Source of the DNA: CALJFL01 sp039964455
GTDB lineage: Bacteria; Pseudomonadota; Gammaproteobacteria; Pseudomonadales; Halieaceae
Assembly: GCA_039964455.1 (NCBI GenBank)
Contig: JBDVXK010000012.1
Coordinates: 310,001 to 374,000 of the forward strand
Direction of reading: 5' to 3'
DNA: 64,000 nt
Position 1 is the first letter of the stretch; every line of letters starts with the position of its first letter. Under the pieces are notes generated by a model. That model was not told the DNA's origin, searched no databases, and was given only the letters and a program-made list of their open reading frames with translations. The position numbers and the translations under genes were made by a program. This document shows, one piece after another, positions 24,977 through 33,855 of the stretch.

Positions 24977-25146
24977 ATTGGGCTTTGGAAATGCTCGACC
25001 TCGAGGCCAAAAGATTCCCAGACGGCAGTTCGAAGATTCGAACCTACCATGCGGGCCCATTCCTCTAGATTCAGGAAGGTATCCACCAGAAACCCTAGGG
25101 CACTTTCGTTAAACCTCTCGGTCCGATACCGGTGTTGATGCAACCC

Positions 25147-27369
25147 CTATTCACCCAGGTCCGGGTTTAACGATTTCGCCCGCGCCAACTCTCTGCGGGC
25201 CTCATCTACCTCGCCCGTCTGTAACAGCATCTTGCCTAGCTGGTCATGGGCGGTCGCATTCTGGGGGTCCGCCTCTACGGCCGAACGCATAGTGGCGATA
25301 CCCTCTTCCTGCCGCCCCTGTTGCCATAGGACGATGCCCAGGCCGGTATAAGCCTGACTACCAGGGTCTTTCTCCACCACCGCGCGAAAATGCGGCTCGG
25401 CCTCGGCGAACTCTCCACTGCGCGCCAGGGAAGAAGCCAGGTTGAAACTCGCAGCGGACGAATCAGGGTCCAGCTCAAGGGACTTGCGGTACATGTCCAC
25501 CGCTTCAAATGGCAGGCCCTGCCGTTCAAGCACAAAGCCCAGGTCATTATAAATGGCGGGTTGCGGCTCGATAGCCAGAGATTCCCGATAATGTGCCTCG
25601 GCAACTTCTAATTCGCCCAAGTCCACTGAAGCCAATGCCATATTGTTGTGCGCTTTCCAGTGTTTGGGGTCGGCCTCCAGTGCCTTCTCCAGCGAGGCAA
25701 CTGCCTGCTCACTTTCGCCCTGTTGAAAGAGGGCAAAGCCCCTGGCGTTCAAAAGCTCCACATTCTCGGGCTCGACTGCCAAGCCTCGGTCATAGGCTTC
25801 AACTGCTGCCGGGTAATTACCCGTACGTTCGTTGGCCATACCGGCGCGGAGGAACGAATAAGCATCCAGGAACTGCTCCTTGATTTTCGTGATAGCGTCG
25901 GCCGGCAGCGGAACGAACTCGGGAATATTGGCAGCCCCGTAAGTGCCCGTGAAACGATCAAGGACCACGGGAGGTGTGGATCTGCCCTCCTCGTCAATGT
26001 GAGTCAGAAACAGCTGGGTGTAAGGCGTATTGACCTTAGAGGAAAATACCAGCCACTTGCCGTTAGAAGAGAAGCTGTGCCAGGAGTTCATCCTGGATGT
26101 ATTCGCCCGCAGGCGCCGAGCTTCACCCCCCTCCGACGGAATAATGTAAAGCTCACTATCGGGCATCAGCAGCATGTAGTTTTCCGCCTGAGTAAAGACG
26201 ATCCATTTGCCATCGGGAGAGAACTTGGCAAAGAAGTTACTCATGCCATTGTGCGAAGCGCCTTCTATCGGCTCAGCCTCACCGCCACGGCCATCGTTAA
26301 AGGGAACCCGGTACAGGTCAAACTTGAAGGGCTCCTTGTCCTCGATAAATTCCGGGACGTCATTCTCGTCCAACAGGATACTGCTGGCATTAGCAATCGA
26401 CTCTTTCTGGTAGACCTTGCTCCTGGCAAACACTACCCACTTACCGTCAGGGCTCCAGGTCGGGTTACTTTGCACATACGCCGGGTCGTCAGCACCCGGC
26501 AGCGCGGTATAGCTGCCTGTCTGTGTGTCGTAGACCGCGAGAATCCCCTTTATCGGGAAAAAAAGCTGGGAGAACTCTATGCCCGGTGTCGCGACAAACA
26601 CCGCGCGGTCTTTCACGGTGCTAATAACATAACGGCCATCGGGAGAGACCTGCGACAACAGCCCGAAGGTAGCCTCGCCGTCGTCCTTTTTATAATCACT
26701 CCAGGTAATGATCTTCTCGTCGTTGAGCACCATATCTTCTGAGACCGGCAGGATCGCATAGCCTCCCTTGTCGTTACCGTAATCCACGTCCATTCCCAGT
26801 ACGCCACCATCGCCGGAGAAGGAGTGACAGTTACCACAGACAGGCAGGTCTTCCAGCACGACAGGCGGTTGTTCCTGTGAGTCAACGGAGCCGAAGCGCC
26901 AGCGAATACGTGACGGGTCCTGAACCGCGGAGATGAAGGGCAAAGGTACCTCCCGGTAGTAGATGGAGTCAGCTACCGGGTCGGTTGAGGTACGAATGCG
27001 AATGATCGCGGAGGAAGCAGGATCGCCCGCCTCATTCAGGCCGACTATGGCCAGCCGGGCATCAGTGGCGGTGGAAAGCCGTTTCACCTCTGACCAGTCA
27101 GCCTCGGATGGGCGCCAACTGGGCTCCGTGGCCTGGAAACGCAGAATCCCCTGTTCTCCGCCAAAATCCATCAGGATCCTCCACTGATCAACACCCTTGG
27201 TCTCGTCCTGCCAGAGGAACGTCGGCGCAACGATATCTGGCGGAAACAGCGTCTCATCTCGTGGATAGGTAATCTCGAGCTGCCCGGAGGCCGCACTGGG
27301 GAATTTAATCGGACCTTTGTTGGTCTCTTGTTGACACCCCAGGAGGACAATCAGGCCCGCCATAAACAA
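25147..27369 (-). CDS. multi-domain lipoprotein: haem c site, PD40 (TolB-like) repeats and TPR array
   Basis: A protein of about 740 residues with a lipobox (VLLGC, Cys12). The N-terminal third is beta-rich and has one haem c site, VCGNCHSF (Cys178, Cys181, His182). The middle contains at least three PD40/TolB-type blades marked by SPDGRYV, SPDGKWVVFA and SPDGKWIVFT. The last third (about 510-740) holds six or seven TPR units (LNARGFALFQQGESEQAVA, AIYNDLGFVLERQG and so on). The start is uncertain: TTG at 27369 and ATG at 27363 both lack a good ribosome site and a basic n-region, and a further upstream start is possible. The role is unknown; membrane-anchored electron transfer or scaffolding is a guess. 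Confidence 0.8.
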   Translation of the reverse strand: MFMAGLIVLLGCQQETNKGPIKFPSAASGQLEITYPRDETLFPPDIVAPTFLWQDETKGVDQWRILMDFGGEQGILRFQATEPSWRPSEADWSEVKRLSTATDARLAIVGLNEAGDPASSAIIRIRTSTDPVADSIYYREVPLPFISAVQDPSRIRWRFGSVDSQEQPPVVLEDLPVCGNCHSFSGDGGVLGMDVDYGNDKGGYAILPVSEDMVLNDEKIITWSDYKKDDGEATFGLLSQVSPDGRYVISTVKDRAVFVATPGIEFSQLFFPIKGILAVYDTQTGSYTALPGADDPAYVQSNPTWSPDGKWVVFARSKVYQKESIANASSILLDENDVPEFIEDKEPFKFDLYRVPFNDGRGGEAEPIEGASHNGMSNFFAKFSPDGKWIVFTQAENYMLLMPDSELYIIPSEGGEARRLRANTSRMNSWHSFSSNGKWLVFSSKVNTPYTQLFLTHIDEEGRSTPPVVLDRFTGTYGAANIPEFVPLPADAITKIKEQFLDAYSFLRAGMANERTGNYPAAVEAYDRGLAVEPENVELLNARGFALFQQGESEQAVASLEKALEADPKHWKAHNNMALASVDLGELEVAEAHYRESLAIEPQPAIYNDLGFVLERQGLPFEAVDMYRKSLELDPDSSAASFNLASSLARSGEFAEAEPHFRAVVEKDPGSQAYTGLGIVLWQQGRQEEGIATMRSAVEADPQNATAHDQLGKMLLQTGEVDEARRELARAKSLNPDLGE

Positions 27370-27558
27370 AAGCGTCCTGGCTGCTCCGAATCCGCGCTGT
27401 AAATCTGCAAAAATAATAGGAATTCTCCGTCTGAAGAGCCGTGATTACCGTTATCCGGAGGAGTGTGTTAGATCGCTAATGCGAAGTCAATTTGTGTCCC
27501 CTCGCAAGCGCACGGTGGCCTTGTAAACCGGGCGGGCTAACCAGCCACGACTTTATGA

Positions 27559-27587
27559 TTGACGAAGGGTGATTAAGCGTCTATAAA
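27559..27587 (+). promoter_or_regulatory. strong sigma-70 promoter of the beta-helix gene
   Basis: TTGACG (27559-27564), an exact 17-base spacer and TATAAA (27582-27587). The predicted transcript has a leader of about 75 bases before the ATG at 27671. The rest of the 301-bp gap 27370-27670 shows no gene. Confidence 0.75.
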
Positions 27588-27670
27588 CTAGCTTTCGGGG
27601 AACACAACCCCGAGGATGGTTGTGCGCTTCACCTTCGCAGAACCTGCCCACAATAGGCCGGAGAATAAAG

Positions 27671-28906
27671 ATGAATAAAGGTTATGTCGGTGCACTACTC
27701 CTAGCAGGTGCGGTGTTTATTACCGCTACCAGCGCTCAAGCGGCAGTCCATAGAGTTTATCCTGGGATGTCGATACAGGAAGCGATCGATGATGCCTATG
27801 CTGGCGACACCATACTCGTCGAGCCTGGGCTCTATGAGGAAGCCGACAATGGCCGGTATGGCCTTCGCATCGACAAGGACAATATCCGCCTAATAGGTAA
27901 GGTGAAAAAGGGTCGCGGTGAAGATGGCCTGGTTCGCCTTCGAGTAGCAGAGGATCAGGAAACTGGCGTATACGCAGCTCCTCCGGGTTGCGACTACGAC
28001 GTCTCGGATGACAGCGCTCTGGGGATAGAATGCCGCGCCAAAGAGCTAAAGGGCTTCTACATCCGCGGATTCAAAGTCGAAAAATTTCCCAAAAATGGTA
28101 TTCAGACCCGTTGGGTCGACGGATTTCAAATTGTGCGTAATGAATCAGCAGGTAATGGTCACGGCAATGGAAACGGGATCTACCCGACCCTCTCTGCTAA
28201 TGGATTGGTTCGTAACAATGTCTCTTACGGCTCAACCGATACGGCGATGTGGATCGCCGGTTCAGAGAACGTACGAGTTATAGGCAACGAACTCTATGAT
28301 AGTGTGATTGGTTTCGAGATTACCGTCTCAAATAATGTGACTGTCATTCAAAACGAAATTTATGACAATACGGTTGGGGTGGGGCTTTTCCATCCAAACG
28401 GGGCTGGAAATCCACCTCTGCCCGTAATGGCCGACTGGGTCGTGAAGCACAATGACATCTATGACAACAATCGAGACAACGATGCTCCAGGCGGTAGTTT
28501 ACAAGGCAATCTCCCGTCCGGTATCGGCGTCTTGTTATCGGGCGTGAGCGATCACGTGGTCGCCAACAATAATGTTGAAGGAAACGGCTACGTCGGAATC
28601 GCGGTACTGGGCTGGTGCACCGGTCTTGGAATCTTAGACCCCAATGTGTGTGATGTGCCTCCTCTTAAGGCAACTCCTGCGTCAACTAACAATGTCATTG
28701 CAAGAAACCACCTGCTCGACAATGGGAAAGAGCCGCCGGCAGACGCGCAACTTCCGCCAGCTGACATACTCTACGGGCAACCTGTTGAGCAATTCTTTGA
28801 GTTCGAGACTAGCGGTAACTGTTTCAAGCAGAACAAACCCAAGAATGACTTCGTCTCGGTGAATATCGAAACTGGCGATAGTGATCTTCCCACGGAAGGC
28901 TGCTAA
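27671..28906 (+). CDS. secreted right-handed parallel beta-helix protein
   Basis: A 411-residue protein with a Sec signal (MNKGYVGALLLAGAVFITAT then SAQA). The start has GGAG 7 bases upstream. It begins with VYPGMSIQEAIDDAYAGDTI, the opening coil typical of pectate-lyase/NosD-like helices, and then runs of short turns such as NVRVIGNELYD, NVTVIQNEIYDN and VVKHNDIYDNNRDND. The fold is clear but no catalytic residues can be assigned, so it may bind or cleave polysaccharide. It is divergent from the haem/TPR lipoprotein. Its codon use looks plainer and richer in AT than its neighbours, which may indicate transfer. Confidence 0.88.
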   Translation: MNKGYVGALLLAGAVFITATSAQAAVHRVYPGMSIQEAIDDAYAGDTILVEPGLYEEADNGRYGLRIDKDNIRLIGKVKKGRGEDGLVRLRVAEDQETGVYAAPPGCDYDVSDDSALGIECRAKELKGFYIRGFKVEKFPKNGIQTRWVDGFQIVRNESAGNGHGNGNGIYPTLSANGLVRNNVSYGSTDTAMWIAGSENVRVIGNELYDSVIGFEITVSNNVTVIQNEIYDNTVGVGLFHPNGAGNPPLPVMADWVVKHNDIYDNNRDNDAPGGSLQGNLPSGIGVLLSGVSDHVVANNNVEGNGYVGIAVLGWCTGLGILDPNVCDVPPLKATPASTNNVIARNHLLDNGKEPPADAQLPPADILYGQPVEQFFEFETSGNCFKQNKPKNDFVSVNIETGDSDLPTEGC

Positions 28907-28994
28907 ACGTTCAAATAAATCCTGCGCAAATCTTGGGCCGCGCGCTTACCCCTAGCGGTCCTGCTTTTGAGGTCGGGGCACTGTGTGATTATTA

Positions 28995-30200
28995 ATGGTG
29001 TCTGAATCTATCACCGCTGAAATTATCCAGATCGATGGCAGTATAATCGCGATTCGAAGCGCGCACGGCCCGGAGGCATTGGAGCTATTCTTCAACTGCC
29101 AACCGGGTCCAGGACTCTACAGTCCCCAGGAACAAGCAGCATCAGTCTACCGAGCAATTATTAGCGCCCTTGAGGCAAAGGGAGCCGGTTTCGACTCCAT
29201 TGTCCACGAGAACGTTTTTTTGCGAGACCCCGCGTCAAATCTGGGGGCTATTCGGGCGGCTCGCCACAGTGTTCTTGCGTCGGCATCGGTTGCATCTCAC
29301 CAACCCGCAACCACAGAGATAGAACAAGCCCCCTTGAATGAGGGTGCGCACCTGGAAGTTCTTGTCCAGGCAATCATTCCCAATGAATCATCCCTACTGA
29401 CCGACACCTTCAAGGCCGCAGCAGCCTGCAGCTGCGAAGAGTGCGCGCGAATGCACGCACTGCGTGTTCACGTGGGCGGCCAGGATAGACTGTATGCAGG
29501 CGGCCTGTATGGGCGCGGTGATGATTCGTACGAGCAAACGCATGCGATGTTCGCTGTCGCCGAAAAGCTGCTGCAGCAGGCGGGCATGGAATTCTCCGAC
29601 GTCATGCGCACCTGGATCTATTTTCCGGAGATGGAACGCGACTACGCCGGTTTCAATCTGGCTAGGCGAGAGTTCTTCGAGGCGCGCGGCATTAACCCGA
29701 TCCCGGCCAGTACAGGGATAGGCGCCGGACTGGTTGCCGAGGCACATGCCTTATGCTTGGGTATCTATGCGGTCAGGGGCGAAGAATCACCCGTACGCAC
29801 TGTGATGACCACACCCACGCTCAACGAAGCCCCCGTCTATGGTTCGGATTTCTCACGGGGGATGCGCGTCGATGAATCAAATCGTGTCTCGCTACACATA
29901 TCGGGTACCGCCAGCCTGGATGAAACCGGCGCGACAGTGCACGTGGGTGATATCGACGCCCAGATCGACCGTATGCTGGTGAACGTTGCCGCCCTGCTCG
30001 AAGGACAAGGCGCCAGTTTCAAGGATGTGGTGTCGGCCATTACCTACCTGAAACACCCAGAGCATGAAGAGATCCTGAGGCAGAAATTCAAAGCAGCAGG
30101 CTACGATGGTTTTCCCAATGCATTGGTCGTGGCAGAGGTCTGTCGACCCGAGCTTCTTTGTGAAACAGAAGCGCTAGCTGTCCTGCCTGTCAGCACCTGA
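28995..30200 (+). CDS. tandem RidA/YjgF-fold protein, chorismatase-like
   Basis: A 401-residue protein. The central part (about 185-265) has RTWIYFPEMERDYAGFNLAR and PASTGIGAG, close to the conserved pattern of chorismatases (FkbO/Hyg5 type). The C-terminal part (about 270-400) is a second RidA-like domain with FKDVVSAITYLKHPEHEEIL. The N-terminal 140 residues look like a further degenerate copy. An unusual CSCEEC cluster lies at Cys145, Cys147 and Cys150. It could hydrolyse chorismate or deaminate an imine; which one cannot be decided. It lies 88 bp after the beta-helix gene. Confidence 0.72.
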   Translation: MVSESITAEIIQIDGSIIAIRSAHGPEALELFFNCQPGPGLYSPQEQAASVYRAIISALEAKGAGFDSIVHENVFLRDPASNLGAIRAARHSVLASASVASHQPATTEIEQAPLNEGAHLEVLVQAIIPNESSLLTDTFKAAAACSCEECARMHALRVHVGGQDRLYAGGLYGRGDDSYEQTHAMFAVAEKLLQQAGMEFSDVMRTWIYFPEMERDYAGFNLARREFFEARGINPIPASTGIGAGLVAEAHALCLGIYAVRGEESPVRTVMTTPTLNEAPVYGSDFSRGMRVDESNRVSLHISGTASLDETGATVHVGDIDAQIDRMLVNVAALLEGQGASFKDVVSAITYLKHPEHEEILRQKFKAAGYDGFPNALVVAEVCRPELLCETEALAVLPVST

Positions 30201-30569
30201 AGCTCTAACTACTCAGCTCTCCTCCGTGCTTTCCTTTTTTGGTTTCAGAGAGAATTCCCCGCGCCCGTACCTTTTGGATCCAGCCGACCACTATTCTGAT
30301 GGGTACGCCGCGCTGTTCTGCTATTGCAAAAAAACAGGTGACTTATGGCTAGGTTTAAATTTCTTAGTATGCTTGGCATTCTCTGCTCCAACTTTGCTGA
30401 ACATCACATAAGCGAGGAGGCGAAAACGGACTTCGCAACGACTCAACTCGCCCACGCTTCAACTTCTGATTTCACCTGCAACCAAAGATTGCCCAGCCCC
30501 CCGTTTGAGGCTGACCAAGCCAAAAATCCGCTCTACGCTTGACCCCAGCGCTGTTGCCACTAAGCTTCT
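30201..30569. other. 369-bp intergenic stretch with no firm gene
   Basis: Between the RidA-like gene and the esterase-monooxygenase gene. It holds one short open frame (next entry) and no hairpin with a T-run or tRNA. No clear promoter was found for the downstream gene. Confidence 0.5.
30345..30542 (+). CDS. possible small protein (65 residues), doubtful
   Basis: An ATG preceded by AGGTGA about 4 bases upstream opens a 65-residue frame beginning MARFKFLSMLGILCSNFAEH, which has a weak signal-like start. There is no recognisable family. It may be a chance frame in the intergenic region. Confidence 0.2.
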   Translation: MARFKFLSMLGILCSNFAEHHISEEAKTDFATTQLAHASTSDFTCNQRLPSPPFEADQAKNPLYA

Positions 30570-33146
30570 GTGCATAAGACATTAACGCAGGATGCACACG
30601 CAGTGACCCTAGACATCGCCAGTACCGCCTTTTTGGCCCAATCCGCTCTCAGTGGCGCGCCATCACTGCATGAGGTCAGCCCCGAGGAAGCACGCCTCAT
30701 GTATACCGGAATGGCTGCACTGAGCCATGAAGGGCCAGCGATGGCCGCCATGGAAGAAGTCAGCATTCCAACGGCAGATGGCGCCAATATTCGGGCCCAT
30801 GTACTCACGCCGGAGGGCACGCCCAAGTCCGTTATCGTTTATTACCACGGCGGCGGCTGGGTCATAGGCAATATCGACGACTACCTGACCGTAGGCCGCC
30901 ATCTTGCTGCCCGCTGTCAGGCTGTAGTGATTCTCGCAGGGTATAGGCTGGCACCCGAGCACCTCTACCCCACCGCACCCAATGACTGTTGGGATGCGCT
31001 GACCTGGGTTGATACGCATATGAACAAGCTGGCAGGCGAGCGCTTGCCACTTATTGTTGCAGGCGATAGCGCCGGAGGAAACCTGGCCGCAGTCGTGGCA
31101 CAGCGTGCCAAAAAAGAAGGTGGGCCTGCCCTATCGCTGCAGGTACTTGTGTATCCGGTTACCGACGCAGCGATGGATACGGCAAGCTTCGCCGACCCGG
31201 CGAATCAACTGATGTTGTCACAGGAGTCCATGGCCTGGTTCTGGGATCAATATGCGCCAGACAAAAACCAACGGCTGGAAACCGACGCATCGCCTCTGCG
31301 GGCCGATGATCTCTCGGGCTTACCACCGGCCATTGTAATCACCGCAGAATATGATGTGCTGCGCGATGAAGGCGAGGCCTATGCAGCCAAGCTGCAGGAA
31401 CAAGGCGTTCCCGTGGTGCAAAAACGGTTTAATCGGCAGCTGCACGGCTTTTTCACCATGCATGATGTACTGCCCGGCGCCACCAAAGCGGTGAATTATG
31501 TAGCCGAACAAATCGACAGACACCTGGCCAAAGGATCGGCTGTGGACGCGATAATCGTAGGCGCCGGTTTTTCCGGGCTTTACCAACTGCACAAGCTGCG
31601 TGAGATGGGCCTTTCAACGCGGGTTATAGAAGCCGCCCACGGCGTTGGCGGCACCTGGTACTGGAACCGATACCCCGGCGCACGCTGCGACATCGAGAGC
31701 ATGGCGTATTCCTACTCGTTTTCACCCGAGCTGGAACAGGAGTGGCAATGGTCTGAGCGCTACGCCACCCAACCTGAGATCCTGCGCTATATCGAGCACG
31801 TCGCGGACCGTTTCGACTTAAGCAAGGACATTACCTTCGATACCAAGGTTGAGCGCGCCGTCTATGATGAAGACGATCAGCAGTGGCTGATATACACCAA
31901 TACAGGCGAGGTGATCGCCGCACGTTACTTTATTATGGCAACAGGCTGCCTGTCGGTGCCGAAAGATCCCGATATCCCAGGTATCGACTCGTTCGCTGGC
32001 CCAACCTATGTCACGGGGCGATGGCCACATGAGGGTGTGGATTTCACCGGGAAGAAAGTGGCTGTCATCGGAACAGGCTCATCGGCCGTGCAGTCCATTC
32101 CACTGATTGCCGAGCAAGCAAGCGCATTAAAGGTTTACCAGCGTACCCCAGCCTATACTATGCCGGCCAAAAACCGCCAATTGCAAGACAGCGAAGTTAC
32201 TGCGATGAAGGACAACTACCGCAGCTATCGCGGTGAGCAACAATTGGCTCCAGCGGCCATCGTCGATCCACCACGGCCGATGGAGTCATGGCATATGGTG
32301 GACGAGGCAACGCGCAAAGATTGTTATGACAAAGCCTGGGATTCAGGTCTTCTCATTGCCATGCAATCAACATTCTCTGACATCCAACTGGATCAGGAAG
32401 CGAATGACCATATCTCCAGCTATATTCATGGACGCATTAAGGAACAGGTAAACGACGCTGAAACCGCCGAAGCACTGATGCCCAGAACCTACCCCTTTGC
32501 AACTAAACGTCCCTGCCTCGATACCAACTACTATGAGACCTACAATCTCGATCAGGTCGAACTGGTGGACCTGAACAAAACACCAATATTGGAGATCACC
32601 CAGACCGGCATAAAAACCACGGCGGGGGATGATGCCTTTGACGCTATCGTGTTCGGCACCGGCTTCGACGCCATGACGGGCGCCCTGACCGCTGTCGACA
32701 TTCGCGGTAAAGGTGGCGCATCACTGGAGGATAAATGGGCTCAGGGTCCTCATACTTACCTGGGCCTGGCAGTGGCGGGATTCCCTAATCTGTTCACAAT
32801 CACAGGCCCCTCCAGTCCATCAGTGCTGTCGAATATGATGGTATCGATTGAACAACATGTGGACTGGATTAGTGACTGCATTACCTGGATGGGTGAGCAC
32901 AATTTCGTGACCATCGAAGCAGAGCCGGAAGCGGAAGATGAATGGGCGATACACACCGATTTGCAGGCGCATCTGTCGCTGTATCCCAAAGCCAACTCAT
33001 GGTACATGGGCGCGAATGTGCCCGGTAAAACCCAGATGTTTATGGCTTACGTGGGCGGCGTTGGCACCTATCGACAGATATGTGACAGCATAGCAGCCGC
33101 AGACTATGAAGGTTTCAGTTTCGGCGAAGCCAACCAGGCCGACTAA
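30570..33146 (+). CDS. fusion: HSL-type alpha/beta-hydrolase + Baeyer-Villiger-like flavin monooxygenase
   Basis: A protein of about 858 residues. Residues about 1-320 form a hormone-sensitive-lipase-type esterase with the oxyanion motif HGGGW (93-97), nucleophile elbow GDSAG (Ser167) and a C-terminal His in LHGFF. From about 326 there is a class B flavin monooxygenase: FAD site AIIVGAGFSG, the GGTWYWNRYPGARCD segment and an NADPH site VAVIGTGSSAVQ. The Baeyer-Villiger fingerprint reads FAGPTYVTGRWP (475-486), where the usual His is Val481. The pair of activities suggests ketone to ester to acid plus alcohol in one chain. The start is GTG at 30570, or GTG at 30603, which has AGGA upstream. 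Confidence 0.88.
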   Translation: MHKTLTQDAHAVTLDIASTAFLAQSALSGAPSLHEVSPEEARLMYTGMAALSHEGPAMAAMEEVSIPTADGANIRAHVLTPEGTPKSVIVYYHGGGWVIGNIDDYLTVGRHLAARCQAVVILAGYRLAPEHLYPTAPNDCWDALTWVDTHMNKLAGERLPLIVAGDSAGGNLAAVVAQRAKKEGGPALSLQVLVYPVTDAAMDTASFADPANQLMLSQESMAWFWDQYAPDKNQRLETDASPLRADDLSGLPPAIVITAEYDVLRDEGEAYAAKLQEQGVPVVQKRFNRQLHGFFTMHDVLPGATKAVNYVAEQIDRHLAKGSAVDAIIVGAGFSGLYQLHKLREMGLSTRVIEAAHGVGGTWYWNRYPGARCDIESMAYSYSFSPELEQEWQWSERYATQPEILRYIEHVADRFDLSKDITFDTKVERAVYDEDDQQWLIYTNTGEVIAARYFIMATGCLSVPKDPDIPGIDSFAGPTYVTGRWPHEGVDFTGKKVAVIGTGSSAVQSIPLIAEQASALKVYQRTPAYTMPAKNRQLQDSEVTAMKDNYRSYRGEQQLAPAAIVDPPRPMESWHMVDEATRKDCYDKAWDSGLLIAMQSTFSDIQLDQEANDHISSYIHGRIKEQVNDAETAEALMPRTYPFATKRPCLDTNYYETYNLDQVELVDLNKTPILEITQTGIKTTAGDDAFDAIVFGTGFDAMTGALTAVDIRGKGGASLEDKWAQGPHTYLGLAVAGFPNLFTITGPSSPSVLSNMMVSIEQHVDWISDCITWMGEHNFVTIEAEPEAEDEWAIHTDLQAHLSLYPKANSWYMGANVPGKTQMFMAYVGGVGTYRQICDSIAAADYEGFSFGEANQAD

Positions 33147-33151
33147 CGGGC

Positions 33152-33178
33152 AAAAAAAAAGCCCCGCACTGGCGGGGC
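33152..33178 (-). terminator. terminator between the monooxygenase fusion and the DUF3718-like gene
   Basis: A GCCCCGC/GCGGGGC stem with a 4-base loop, followed on the minus strand by nine T. It ends the minus-strand gene at 33199 and may also stop the convergent plus-strand fusion gene less efficiently. Confidence 0.85.
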
Positions 33179-33198
33179 TCTTCAGCTAAGCCTTCGAC

Positions 33199-33579
33199 TT
33201 AGATTTGCGAGTCGGCTGTTTCAGCTTCGTTACCAGCTACGTACTCTTTACCGGTTGAATCCGCATCTGCAAATAGAGCAGATGTTTTCTCTGCGCCCAC
33301 TGCACCGGCGAAATCGTCAAGGTCCATGCCATTACACTCGAATACATTACGTGCATTGCGCAGGCTTGCGCTGCTGGTGCCCATAGATGCCACCGAATAC
33401 TCGACTGGCGCGCGATAATCGGTCAGGAGGCGAGACACTTCTGCTGCGTTGTCCTGCACGATAGCCTGACATACGGCGACGGCGTCAGCCGGGCCTTGCG
33501 AAGGAGTGGCGTTCGCCATTGTGATACCAAAACCGAATGAGATTGCTGCTACCTGTGCTGAAAGCTTGAGAATGTTCAT
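33199..33579 (-). CDS. small periplasmic DUF3718-like protein
   Basis: A 126-residue protein with a Sec signal (MNILKLSAQVAAISFGFGI, cleavage near ANA). The mature part has VAVCQAIVQDN and FECNGMDLDDFA, with two cysteines in the spacing of DUF3718 proteins, which are small periplasmic proteins of unknown function. The ATG at 33579 is preceded by AAGGAA. It is monocistronic. Confidence 0.6.
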   Translation of the reverse strand: MNILKLSAQVAAISFGFGITMANATPSQGPADAVAVCQAIVQDNAAEVSRLLTDYRAPVEYSVASMGTSSASLRNARNVFECNGMDLDDFAGAVGAEKTSALFADADSTGKEYVAGNEAETADSQI

Positions 33580-33855
33580 CAAAAAATTCCTTTTCCTGTC
33601 ATCATTGTTAGGCGCTTTTACCCGCCTGAGCGTTTGTCACAGGAATATTCGCAAGTTAGTTAAAGTTGGATTGCTGCTGCTGGACAAAGTTTGTTTCATT
33701 TATAGACAAAAATTGAACAACTGCTTTCTTCAACGCGGTGAAGCCGCCGCCGCCAGGGTTACGAATAGGTCTGCCGTAAATATTGACACCCCCTTGCAAC
33801 TCGCCCAACATGCTGCGGTCTTGATTCAATCAACAATTAAATAGGAGAAATAGCT

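Noticed and set aside
24946..25143. Minus-strand open frame of 65 residues after tRNA-Asn
   Set aside because: It includes the tRNA terminator, has no ribosome site and no family; the stretch holds only a TTCGAA-type dyad and no clear integrase remnant.
30226..30411. Open frame after the RidA-like gene
   Set aside because: No ribosome site, no family and low-quality composition; overlaps a second weak frame in the same gap.
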